From Anaerolineaceae bacterium (GTDB lineage Bacteria > Chloroflexota > Anaerolineae > Anaerolineales > Anaerolineaceae), in NCBI GenBank assembly GCA_002702705.1, contig PABH01000071.1:1-38603 (forward strand): 38,603 nucleotides of DNA, given 5' to 3'. A model generated the notes under the pieces. It did not search any database. It was not told the DNA's origin and saw nothing but the letters and a program-made list of their open reading frames with translations. Positions 16,803 to 23,723 of this stretch are shown piece by piece (positions within the stretch are counted from its first letter, which is position 1; the number at the start of each line of letters is the position of its first letter). Both the position numbers and the translations under genes were made by a program.

Positions 16803-17818
16803 TTGTTTTGTCCTCCTTCCAGCATTGGTTCTACTAAGGGAAGGATGGCATTGTAAATGCCAAGGAAGCCATTATTATAATCATCGATCCGTTGTTGGAT
16901 ATTTGACATCGTATCCTGAATTTCTGCGATTGTTTTTTGTGCAGATTCAAGCTGGTTTTGGGTCTCTGTCAAATTATCCTGCATGGTTTGGGTAGTTTCT
17001 TCTAAAACCGTTACCCGACCAGCCACTGTTTCCATGGCATCCATTCTTTTGCGCATTTGATCCGCCTCTGTTTGGAGAGAATCGCTGCGTTCTGACAGGT
17101 TGGTGATCTGATTACTGAGATGTTTGGCATCATTCCAGGTTGCATACCGTAAATCCCCATTCATAAACGCAAGAATGCCCAACGTGAGCGCAATCGTCAG
17201 AAGGACAGAGGCAACCACTGCTGCAATCACGGACCAGGTTAATTGCTGGCGGGTCACATATTCTGGCTTTTCTTTCTCTACATCAGAGGTTTTTTTCTCT
17301 GCTGCTGCAGTCTGTTTTTCTTCTGCAGCTTGTGAGGATTTTTCTTCGGCGGGTATTTCTTTTTCTTCAATCACATCCACTTCTTCAAAAACACTCCCCG
17401 GGGTCGCCATTTCTTCTTCAGGAAGATCGTAAAAAATTTCATCCGTTGTGGGGATCGCTTCATTTTTACCCATCATCGCTTCCTCGTCTTCTAAATCATT
17501 TGTATAAAACTCGCCATCTTCGGATGGCAGAACTTCGGTGTCTACCGTTTCAAGGGGGGAATCGTCTTCGGATGAAAAAGATTCGTCAGTGCCGATTTGC
17601 AAGTTAACCGTTTGTATATCTAAGGCATCAAGGGTTAGATAGGATTCAAGATCATTAAGTAACTTTCTATTGATCCCGGAAACACGAACCAGGTCATCAA
17701 TCTCTTGGTATGGGCGGCTTTCAATAATGCGTTGGGCTAAAGCCGGGCCGATTTTTGGCACTGATACAAGTTCATCAAGTGTGGCGGTATTAATATTTAC
17801 TAAAGTTTGCGTAGTCAA
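16799..17818 (-). CDS. Membrane-anchored helix-hairpin-helix protein with coiled coil
   Basis: The 339-residue product has a ComEA-type helix-hairpin-helix pair at its N-terminus (about 6-62; VPKIGPALAQRII and VSGINRKLLNDL), a long acidic linker (about 75-160), a Lys/Glu stretch, one membrane helix (about 194-219) and a coiled coil (about 230-315). HhH motifs bind the DNA backbone without sequence preference. Unlike ComEA, where the HhH is C-terminal and outside the cell, here it precedes the membrane helix, so it would be cytoplasmic if the N-terminus is inside. The start is TTG at 17818, with AAGGAG about 7 bases upstream. It leads the three-gene operon and has a promoter at 18019-18047. 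The function is inferred only. Confidence 0.83.
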   Translation of the reverse strand: MTTQTLVNINTATLDELVSVPKIGPALAQRIIESRPYQEIDDLVRVSGINRKLLNDLESYLTLDALDIQTVNLQIGTDESFSSEDDSPLETVDTEVLPSEDGEFYTNDLEDEEAMMGKNEAIPTTDEIFYDLPEEEMATPGSVFEEVDVIEEKEIPAEEKSSQAAEEKQTAAAEKKTSDVEKEKPEYVTRQQLTWSVIAAVVASVLLTIALTLGILAFMNGDLRYATWNDAKHLSNQITNLSERSDSLQTEADQMRKRMDAMETVAGRVTVLEETTQTMQDNLTETQNQLESAQKTIAEIQDTMSNIQQRIDDYNNGFLGIYNAILPLVEPMLEGGQNK

Positions 17819-17829
17819 GATATTCTCCT

Positions 17830-18018
17830 TTCCGTACTATTTATAAGGAAATATGGTTTCATTTGATTAATTAGGCCTGAAAAAAAATAAAAAAATAAGG
17901 GGTTAATCCTATTTATTTTTGTCCTGCTTTATCTTTATAGCAGCAATTTAGATTGTGGTTTGATAAGCGCAGTAACTTTAATTTTTAATAGGGAAAGGGA
18001 TGACCCCTCTCTATATTC
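17830..18018 (-). other. Long leader of the HhH operon
   Basis: If the promoter at 18019-18047 is used, the mRNA has a leader of about 190 bases here. It is AT-rich and contains A and T runs. I see no strong hairpin and no small gene with a ribosome binding site. Confidence 0.4.
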
Positions 18019-18047
18019 AGTATAACTTTCTGTGAAACTTTGTGCAA
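18019..18047 (-). promoter_or_regulatory. Promoter of the HhH/coiled-coil operon
   Basis: On the minus strand TTGCAC (18047-18042) and TATACT (18024-18019) are exactly 17 bases apart. Each hexamer has five of six consensus bases. It lies behind the csp terminator, so the operon is transcribed independently of csp. Confidence 0.68.
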
Positions 18048-18105
18048 ACTTCTGTAAGAAGGGGAAATCAATATTTTTTCTAAACCCAACCTACACTCTA
18101 TTTGA

Positions 18106-18140
18106 AATAAAAAAAGTCCCCACGTTTGGTGGGGACTTTT
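18106..18140 (-). terminator. Terminator of the cold-shock gene
   Basis: AAAAGTCCCCA (18112-18122) pairs with TGGGGACTTTT (18130-18140) over a 7-base loop. Read on the minus strand it runs into a stretch of seven U, 21 bases past the csp stop. Confidence 0.88.
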
Positions 18141-18160
18141 GTGGCTTTTATTGTTACAAC

Positions 18161-18370
18161 TTAGAGTGTTACAACTTCAGCAGCCTGCGGGCCTTTTGGG
18201 CCATCTTCGATTGTGAATTCAACAGCCTGGCCTTCGACCAGTTTGCGGAAACCGCTGGTTTGAATAGCGGAGTAGTGGACGAACACGTCAGGACCACTTT
18301 CGCGAGCGATGAATCCATAACCTTTGGTCTCGTTGAACCATTTGACGGTTCCTTGAATACGTTCAGACAT
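18161..18370 (-). CDS. csp: Cold-shock-domain protein (CspA family)
   Basis: The 69-residue product is a complete cold-shock OB fold with RNP1 KGYGFIA and RNP2 VFVHYSAI, plus the conserved [13 protein letters not shown] start. It binds single-stranded RNA and DNA and acts as an RNA chaperone. GGAGG lies 8 bases before the ATG. The promoter at 18522-18550 gives a leader of about 145 bases, long like the leaders of cold-induced csp mRNAs, which in other bacteria control translation by temperature. Whether this copy is cold-induced cannot be read from the sequence. The family assignment is secure. Confidence 0.95.
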   Translation of the reverse strand: MSERIQGTVKWFNETKGYGFIARESGPDVFVHYSAIQTSGFRKLVEGQAVEFTIEDGPKGPQAAEVVTL

Positions 18371-18515
18371 TTTTTTGCCTCCAAAAAAAGAATAGTACTT
18401 TGAAGCGAGTAGTTTTGGTCTGAAGCGAACTGGAATATTGCGTATGGGGTACGAGACCCGCAGTCAGATATTCATTTGTTACTTCTTCTAAAAAAACTGA
18501 ATTGCTTCTTACAAT
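18371..18515 (-). promoter_or_regulatory. Long 5' leader of the csp mRNA
   Basis: About 145 bases separate the predicted csp transcript start from its ATG. CGGGTCTCGTACCC near 18446-18459 (plus strand GGGTACGAGACCCG) is a short inverted repeat that can form a hairpin. In other bacteria such leaders are thermo-responsive; here this is inference from length and position. Confidence 0.5.
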
Positions 18516-18521
18516 AGGATA

Positions 18522-18550
18522 AATATATCAGTAGGTTTTCGGATTGTCAA
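18522..18550 (-). promoter_or_regulatory. Promoter of csp, sharing its -35 with murJ
   Basis: On the minus strand a perfect TTGACA (18550-18545) is 17 bases from TATATT (18527-18522). The -35 overlaps that of the divergent murJ promoter. Confidence 0.78.
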
Positions 18551-18574
18551 TATTTTCTAAAAATAGACTATAAT
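18544..18574 (+). promoter_or_regulatory. Promoter of murJ, predicted leaderless start
   Basis: A perfect TATAAT (18569-18574) is 7 bases before the ATG at 18582. TTGTCA (18544-18549) stands upstream with a long 19-base spacer. The first transcribed base would be at or next to the start codon. Confidence 0.65.
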
Positions 18575-18581
18575 CGGCTTC

Positions 18582-20180
18582 ATGAATCTTCCATCTCAAC
18601 CCAAAATTCCCTCTGCAAATCAAAAAATTGCCCGTGCCGCTGGCACGGTTATGGCAGCTTATATTGTGGTCAGCATCGTCAACTTGTTGCGGAACGTGGT
18701 TATTCTGCGTACGTTTGGTGCCGGGTTGGAGATGGACGCCTTTACTGCTGCCAACCGGGTAGCAGATACCTTATTTAATATCATTGCTGGCGGTGCGTTG
18801 GCATCCGCATTTGTTCCTACTTTTACCGGTTTATTAACAAAAAAGAAACAACAAGCAGCCTGGAAATTGGCTTCCGCAATTATTAATTGGGTTTTTATTA
18901 TCGCGGCGGTGGTAAGTCTATTGGCGGTTTTATTCGCTCCACAAATTGTGCGGCATGTATTGGCGCCCGGATTTGTGAATGATCCGGTTAAATTTGATCT
19001 GACCGTTCATTTGATGTATATTAACTTGATTTCCGTAGTCATTTTTGCGATTTCCGGTTTGATGATGGGTATCTTAAATGCCCATCAAAGTTTTTTATTC
19101 CCCGCATTGGCGCCTGCCATGTATTCTCTTGGACAAATCTTCGGTGTCCTCGTTTTGGCACCAACATTGGGTATCTTTGGTTTAGCCTGGGGTGTAGTGA
19201 TTGGAGCAGCATTCCATTTATTGATCCAGGTTCCCAAACTGCTGCGTTTGGGCGGCAGTTATTCTTTGGAGCTGGGTGTTAAGAATCCCCATGTGCGCGA
19301 AGTGGGTTGGTTGATGCTGCCACGCTTGGTTGGTGTTTCCATTGTTCAAATCAATTTTTGGGTGAACATTAACCTGGCATCGCGGTACACGGAAGGCAGT
19401 GCTACCGCAATTCAATATGGGTTTGCGTTAATGCTGTTGCCGCTTAATTTTATTGCTCAGGCCATTGCTACCGCTTCTTTACCCACTTTTTCGGAACAGT
19501 ATGCCTTGGGAAAAACCGATGAAATGCGGAACTCAATTTCCTCTGCGATCCGCAGTATCCTGTTGTTATCCATTCCGGCATCCATTGGCTTAATCGTTTT
19601 GCGTTTTCCGATTATTCGATTTTTGTATGAAGGGGGCGGCGCCTTTACGTCACAAGACACCCAATTGGTGGCCTGGGCTTTGTTATGGTATGCCGCCGGG
19701 TTGGTTGGACACAGTGTATTAGAAATTGTGGTGCGTGCCTTTTATGCCCAGCATGATACCAAAACGCCGGTTTTAATTGGCGCTGGGGCGATGGCCTTAA
19801 ATATTGGCTTAAGTGTTTTGTTGGCATGGTTCTTTAACCGGATCGGTTGGATGCCTCACGGCGGCCTGGCCCTGGCGAATAGTATTGCCACCGCATTGGA
19901 AGTCAGTATTTTGTTATGGTTGATGCGTAATCGTTTGAATGGCATTGGCGGGGGGAAAATCTGGTCCTCTTTGTGGCGCTCGTTGATTGCAGCGCTTGTC
20001 ATGGGCGGTTTGCTGCTGTGGTTCTTAAATCTCGGACAGGGTTTTGGACCATTGGTTCAGTTGGTTGGCGGTTTGGTGATCGGTGTAGTGATCTATGGGG
20101 GATTGGCTTATTTATTAAAGATCGATGAATTAACGCTGGTGGTGGTTTTATTAAGACGCAAGGTGTTTGGGAAAAAGTAG
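18582..20180 (+). CDS. murJ: Lipid II flippase MurJ (MviN family)
   Basis: The 532-residue product is a polytopic membrane protein of the MviN/MurJ branch of the MOP exporter superfamily, with the family-typical N-terminus (NLLRNVVILRTFGAGLEMDAF, then FNIIAGGALASAFVPTF) and about 14 hydrophobic segments to the C-terminus. It flips lipid II across the membrane for peptidoglycan synthesis. No Shine-Dalgarno sequence is found, and the -10 box ends 7 bases before the ATG; the next Met (residue 24) would cut into the first membrane helix, so the 18582 start is preferred. It is divergent from csp. The C-terminus is complete and there is no obvious terminator directly after it. Confidence 0.93.
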   Translation: MNLPSQPKIPSANQKIARAAGTVMAAYIVVSIVNLLRNVVILRTFGAGLEMDAFTAANRVADTLFNIIAGGALASAFVPTFTGLLTKKKQQAAWKLASAIINWVFIIAAVVSLLAVLFAPQIVRHVLAPGFVNDPVKFDLTVHLMYINLISVVIFAISGLMMGILNAHQSFLFPALAPAMYSLGQIFGVLVLAPTLGIFGLAWGVVIGAAFHLLIQVPKLLRLGGSYSLELGVKNPHVREVGWLMLPRLVGVSIVQINFWVNINLASRYTEGSATAIQYGFALMLLPLNFIAQAIATASLPTFSEQYALGKTDEMRNSISSAIRSILLLSIPASIGLIVLRFPIIRFLYEGGGAFTSQDTQLVAWALLWYAAGLVGHSVLEIVVRAFYAQHDTKTPVLIGAGAMALNIGLSVLLAWFFNRIGWMPHGGLALANSIATALEVSILLWLMRNRLNGIGGGKIWSSLWRSLIAALVMGGLLLWFLNLGQGFGPLVQLVGGLVIGVVIYGGLAYLLKIDELTLVVVLLRRKVFGKK

Positions 20181-20262
20181 GTTGGGCAAAGCCGGAATTA
20201 TAGATGGTTTTTTTGCAAGATGAAACACAACATATTGAGAAAACGATAGCAATGTGCCCAAC
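20181..20262. repeat. Inverted repeat pair downstream of murJ
   Basis: GTTGGGCA (20181-20188) and TGCCCAAC (20255-20262) are perfect inverted copies 66 bases apart. AAGCCGGAATT just inside the left arm resembles the first bases (AAGCCGGGATT) of the tandem element at 23187, so this could be a decayed relative. It may also help end the murJ transcript. Both ideas are tentative. Confidence 0.35.
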
Positions 20263-20288
20263 AAATTGATAATTACGCCTACAGAGAA

Positions 20289-20303
20289 TTAACCACTGGT
20301 TAA
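20289..20303. promoter_or_regulatory. Perfect odd palindrome, possible operator
   Basis: TTAACCA-C-TGGTTAA is a 15-base palindrome with one central base, typical in shape of a dimeric regulator site. It lies about 195 bases before the -10 box of the SagB-like gene. Apart from this, the -10 box at 20499 and the inverted pair above, the 366-base gap after murJ shows no gene. Confidence 0.35.
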
Positions 20304-20498
20304 ACATTTATCATTTTTACCAATCACCTCTAAACAAGAATCACCATGATTTTGTTTCTTTTTCATTTTTCTTTCATGAGCACTCACGAAAACTCATACC
20401 CTTCCTGGGCACATAATTTGCGTGAATATTTTTCACTTGTGGGAGAAGCGCTAGTTGGAAAAAATCGATTGGCCGCGGATTCCAGAGTTTCATATACT

Positions 20499-20504
20499 AT
20501 AATA
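20499..20504 (+). promoter_or_regulatory. -10 box of the SagB-like gene
   Basis: A perfect TATAAT lies 42 bases before the ATG. No good -35 is found at 16-18 bases, so an activator may be needed or the promoter may be weak. Confidence 0.4.
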
Positions 20505-20546
20505 GTGAAAGACCAATCATTTATTTAAAAAATCCGGGAGAAAAAA

Positions 20547-21284
20547 ATGACAGCGGGTATTGGCAAAGAATTTATGCGTAAGACAAAACCTCAATTTTTA
20601 GAGGAGTCCTTACAAGACCAGGGGCAACCACAGCCGCCTTTGGAAAAAAATTACGACCCGGCAGCCAGTCTGATCCCTCTGCCGGAGGTAGACAACCTTC
20701 CGTCATACGGTTTGGATTTAAGACAGGCTATTGAACAGCGCAAAACCTTACGAAAATATCAGCAGCAAGCCTTGACTCTGGATGAATTAACTTTTTTGTT
20801 ATGGACCACGCAGGGCGTTAAATCCGTCACCAAACGACCGGTCACATTACGCACAGTACCTTCTGCCGGAGCGCGTCACGCCTTTGAGACATACGTATTG
20901 GTTAACCGGGTGGAGGGGATTCAACCTGGTTTGTATCGTTATGTTGCTCTGGAACATGCCCTGCTGCCGGTTAATTTAAGTGAAGAAATTAATAGCCAGA
21001 TCACCAGAGCCTGTTATGACCAGAGTCAGGTCTTTAACAGCGCGGTGACCTTTATCTGGGTCACTGTTTTGGAGCGTATGTATTGGCGCTATGGGGAACG
21101 CGGTTACCGCTACCTGCACCTGGATGCCGGGCATGTTTGCCAGAATCTATACCTGGCCGCTGAGGCCATTCAAAGCGGAGTGTGCGCGATTGCTGCCTTT
21201 AATGATGATGAAATCAACCAGGTGATGGGATTGGATGGGGAAAATCAGTTTGTAATTTATTTAGGAAGCGTTGGAAAGCGATAA
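20547..21284 (+). CDS. SagB-type nitroreductase-fold oxidoreductase
   Basis: The 245-residue product is an FMN-dependent nitroreductase-fold protein of the SagB type: LRQAIEQRKTLRKY (FMN-phosphate Arg region), LTLDELTFLLWTTQGV, then RTVPSAGARHAFETYVLV, a GLYRY motif, and C-terminal HLDAGHVCQNLYLAAEAIQSG. SagB dehydrogenases oxidise azolines in thiazole/oxazole-modified peptides, but many stand-alone homologues have no known substrate. No YcaO cyclodehydratase, precursor peptide or transporter lies beside it, so a peptide-maturation role is unsupported here. GGGAG precedes the ATG by about 8 bases. It converges on the LCP gene. Confidence 0.85.
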   Translation: MTAGIGKEFMRKTKPQFLEESLQDQGQPQPPLEKNYDPAASLIPLPEVDNLPSYGLDLRQAIEQRKTLRKYQQQALTLDELTFLLWTTQGVKSVTKRPVTLRTVPSAGARHAFETYVLVNRVEGIQPGLYRYVALEHALLPVNLSEEINSQITRACYDQSQVFNSAVTFIWVTVLERMYWRYGERGYRYLHLDAGHVCQNLYLAAEAIQSGVCAIAAFNDDEINQVMGLDGENQFVIYLGSVGKR

Positions 21285-21312
21285 AAAAAGGGCGAAGTAA
21301 TGCTTCGCCCTT
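21282..21312 (-). terminator. Terminator of the LCP gene
   Basis: AAGGGCGAAG (21288-21297) pairs with CTTCGCCCTT (21303-21312) over a 5-base loop. On the minus strand it is followed by a run of seven or more U, 10 bases past the LCP stop. On the plus side, which would serve the SagB-like gene, only a weak T tract exists. Confidence 0.85.
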
Positions 21313-21321
21313 ACAATGATT

Positions 21322-22785
21322 CTAACTTTCTGGCAGCGGATTTTGCTGTTCGTAAAGCGCCCAGTCGTTACCCAGGACGATGGTGATGTCCAATTGTCCG
21401 GTGAGATCGGTGCGGTTGTAAAGCCTTGGTTCGCTTAATCCAGCCTCCGCAAACAAGTCGTAAATTGCTTGAATGGTGTAGGGTTTGCCATTGTACAGGT
21501 AGATGGTGGTGATATCTGTGGCTTCGCCATTGGTTTCTTCTACGATGTTAAACTGCTTTTCGCGCAGGAAATTGGCAGTTTTTCCCGCCAGACCGGAAGC
21601 CCAACTGCCGTTTTGGACGGAGATACGGGCATTTTCGGTTTTCACCAGACTGTAAGGATCAGATATTAATTCATCCGAATACGCTGCCGGACCAACGGCA
21701 CCACCGGATGTGAAGGCTTGATCACGCAGTAAGCGGATTTTATCCGGAATTGGTTTTAAGATATCTAAGCCATCGGGCGATGTGCCAAATTCGACGTATT
21801 CCGCGCCAATGACATAGGAATCGATATTATCTCGTTTGATGTCCAGGGCGAACATGGCTAGTTGAATCACTTTATTTAGATCCAGGTTGGTTTTAATCCC
21901 GGAGGCAATTTCTTTATATAAAACAGGGGCTTTGGCGATCAGGGTAGGCATCATGCTGAAATCTAAGATACGATCCCGAACGGCCAAAACCACTTGCTGT
22001 TGGCGCTGGGCGCGGTCAAAATCACCGCCATCGGTGTAACGTGCACGGGCATAGGCCAATGCCAGATCGCCGGGCAGGGTATAGGTTACACCAGCTTCCA
22101 GGTGTTCTTTTAATCCAACCCCAATCGGGTCAATGGTGATGTCTTCCTGAGCGGTAATTTTTACGCCCTGAATTTCATCGATAAACCGTACAAAGGCGGC
22201 AAAATCAATTTGAGCGTAGTAATTAATCGGTACGCCCAAAAATTCTTCTACAGTTTGTACTGCTAAACCAGGACCTCCACCGGGCAGATTGTAGAGTTCG
22301 CCATAATAATAGGCGGTGTTAATTTTGTTGTAATCAAAACCAGGGATGTTTACCCACATATCACGGGGAATGGACATCATGGAGGCTTTTTTGGTGATAG
22401 GATCCATGGAAATTAACATCATGGTATCGGTGCGCGGAATATCACCGGATTCCCAATCCCGGTAATCCAGACCCATTACCAGCATGGTCACACGGGATTT
22501 TCCATCCCATGGTTCAGCAGGTGGGCCGTCTGGGGCTTGTAAGGGGATATCCAAATCAACGCCGGGGTTTTCCCCAACGGTTTCTCCAGCGGAGCCCTGT
22601 GGTGCAACCGGAAGGCCGGCCATGTCCGTCATGGTCCAGGTTGAGATGATGTTTTTTGCTAAATTAAAGGTTAAGACCGCGGTTATGCTGCCTAACACGA
22701 CAAAAGCCACCAGTAAGATGATGGTGATTTTGTCTAGTTTGGGGGAACGGCGGTTCCTTCTTGTTGTTGGTTTAGGTTGTGTCAT
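21322..22785 (-). CDS. LytR-CpsA-Psr (LCP) family cell-wall glycopolymer transferase
   Basis: The 487-residue product has a basic N-terminus, one membrane helix (about 20-42), an LCP domain (about 115-290: MLVMGLDYRDWESGDIPRTDTMML, SMMSIPRDMWVNIPG, NTAYYYG, GGGPGLAVQTVEEFLG, YARARYTDGGDFDRAQRQQ with the conserved Arg and Asp residues) and a C-terminal LytR_C-type domain (about 390-480). LCP enzymes transfer lipid-linked glycopolymers to peptidoglycan outside the membrane. An in-frame TTG lies further upstream at 22842, but a promoter (22845-22873) would start transcription at about that point, so the ATG at 22785 is chosen. Together with murJ this indicates an active peptidoglycan wall. Confidence 0.92.
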   Translation of the reverse strand: MTQPKPTTRRNRRSPKLDKITIILLVAFVVLGSITAVLTFNLAKNIISTWTMTDMAGLPVAPQGSAGETVGENPGVDLDIPLQAPDGPPAEPWDGKSRVTMLVMGLDYRDWESGDIPRTDTMMLISMDPITKKASMMSIPRDMWVNIPGFDYNKINTAYYYGELYNLPGGGPGLAVQTVEEFLGVPINYYAQIDFAAFVRFIDEIQGVKITAQEDITIDPIGVGLKEHLEAGVTYTLPGDLALAYARARYTDGGDFDRAQRQQQVVLAVRDRILDFSMMPTLIAKAPVLYKEIASGIKTNLDLNKVIQLAMFALDIKRDNIDSYVIGAEYVEFGTSPDGLDILKPIPDKIRLLRDQAFTSGGAVGPAAYSDELISDPYSLVKTENARISVQNGSWASGLAGKTANFLREKQFNIVEETNGEATDITTIYLYNGKPYTIQAIYDLFAEAGLSEPRLYNRTDLTGQLDITIVLGNDWALYEQQNPLPES

Positions 22786-22844
22786 AAAGTTCTTTTCATC
22801 CGTTAAAAATAAAATCCTGAATTGGCGTTCAGTGTGTTGCAAAT

Positions 22845-22873
22845 ACTATACCAATCCGGATGATTTTCGTAAA
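22845..22873 (-). promoter_or_regulatory. Promoter of the LCP gene
   Basis: On the minus strand TTTACG (22873-22868) and TATAGT (22850-22845) are 17 bases apart. The start near 22838 gives a leader of about 50 bases and decides the choice of ATG 22785. Confidence 0.62.
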
Positions 22874-22885
22874 GGGGGGAAATAC

Positions 22886-23107
22886 CTAGTCCATGGGTGG
22901 CGGCGGGACCGGTAAGTCGGTCTGTGCCGTGTTTACCCACTTATCACCTTCATCGATTAACATGACAGGGATATCATCAACCACAGGATATTTGCGGCCG
23001 CAGTCCTGACAAATTAACCAACTTTCTTGATAAAAATCTAAATTGCCATCTTTTTCCCGCACGCAGGCCGGGCATCTTAAAATGTCTAATAAATCTTGAC
23101 TGACCAT
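22886..23107 (-). CDS. Trm112-like zinc-ribbon protein
   Basis: The 73-residue product has the Trm112/UPF0434 pattern: LLDILRCPAC at residues 6-15, then CQDCGRKYPVVDDIPVML with the second CxxC pair, so four Cys bind one zinc. In eukaryotes and archaea Trm112 activates methyltransferases of tRNA and release factor; the bacterial role is less clear. The tail is Pro-rich (LPVPPPPMD). GAGG precedes the ATG. It ends near the LCP promoter and is transcribed in the same direction as LCP, but the LCP gene has its own promoter. Confidence 0.88.
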   Translation of the reverse strand: MVSQDLLDILRCPACVREKDGNLDFYQESWLICQDCGRKYPVVDDIPVMLIDEGDKWVNTAQTDLPVPPPPMD

Positions 23108-23186
23108 ATTTTCCTCATTTAAAGGGTTTCTCTTTTGCCAATTTTACCATAAGCTGATAAAAGCGTTTTGAGTAGGGGGAAGACGT

Positions 23187-23386
23187 GCCGAAGCCGGGAT
23201 TGTGATTAAAAGGGTATATGTTATGGGTGGACGGCTAGGGTACACACCGGACTTTTATACAAGGATCAAGCCCGGTTTCTGATCTTCAAAAAGCAAACCT
23301 CGGGCTAAATACTCGCAAACTGCGAAACTAACAGGCAAACTTTCTTTGCAAACGTGGGCTTTTGCGGATCATAATCCCGAGGTTTA
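23187..23386 (+). repeat. Structured tandem element, copy A
   Basis: This 200-base non-coding segment is a diverged copy of 23409-23607. Shared blocks include GCCGAAGCCGGGATTGT at the 5' end, AGCCCGG..TTCTGAT.TTCAAA, CCTCG.GCTAAAT, GCGGATCA.AAT and CGAGGTT at the 3' end. In copy A, CCTCGGG (23298-23304) pairs with CCCGAGG (23376-23382), and GCAAA (23335-23339) pairs with TTTGC (23345-23349). A further local hairpin TCGCA-AAC-TGCGA sits at 23313-23325 and is not kept in copy B. Stops in all forward-looking frames argue against coding. It may be a regulatory RNA or a MITE/ERIC-like repeat with imperfect terminal inverted repeats. Confidence 0.7.
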
Positions 23387-23408
23387 GGGCATGGCGCTTG
23401 GGAAGGGC

Positions 23409-23607
23409 GCCGAAGCCGGGATTGTTGGGAAAAGGAAACTTGTTACGGAAGGGCGACTGATGTTCGGGCTGGGCTATTAAGCAAGAATCTAGCCCGGATT
23501 CTGATTTTCAAAGAGCACCTCGAGCTAAATCCCTGTAAAATGTTAAGTTGGCTGGCAAGGATTGCTTGCAAACTGGGTACCCTCGCGGATCAAAATCTCG
23601 AGGTTGG
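23409..23607 (+). repeat. Structured tandem element, copy B
   Basis: This is the second copy, about 220 bases after the first. The pairings of copy A are kept with matching base changes: CCTCGAG (23518-23524) with CTCGAGG (23597-23603), and GCAAG (23555-23559) with CTTGC (23565-23569). In both places one pair has changed on both sides (G-C to A-T, and A-T to G-C). The local AGCCCG/CGGGCT hairpin of copy A is broken by a mismatch here, so the long-range pairing is the one conserved. Confidence 0.7.
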
Positions 23608-23629
23608 GGAGCCTGATTCTGATCTTCCC

Positions 23630-23697
23630 TTGTACGCATCCTGTTGAATCATGATAGAATGCGTGCATCGATTGTGATCGCTGCAGGATAACTATCC
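23630..23697 (+). promoter_or_regulatory. Possible promoter and palindromes before the MFS gene
   Basis: TTGTAC (23630-23635) and TAGAAT (23655-23660) could form a promoter with a long 19-base spacer. ACGCAT (23634-23639) and ATGCGT (23659-23664) are inverted, and GGATA-AC-TATCC (23686-23697) is a short palindrome. If this promoter is the one used, the tandem element lies upstream of the transcript rather than in its leader. Confidence 0.35.
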
Positions 23698-23723
23698 AAT
23701 CTCCAAAAGGGCAAGGAGAGACG

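Noticed and set aside
20346-20528. 60-codon open frame before the SagB-like gene
   Set aside because: It has no ribosome binding site, runs over the -10 box and encodes nothing recognisable.
22786-22842. TTG at 22842 as start of the LCP gene (19 extra residues)
   Set aside because: A 17-base-spaced promoter (22845-22873) puts the transcription start at about this point, and the extra residues do not look like part of the family.
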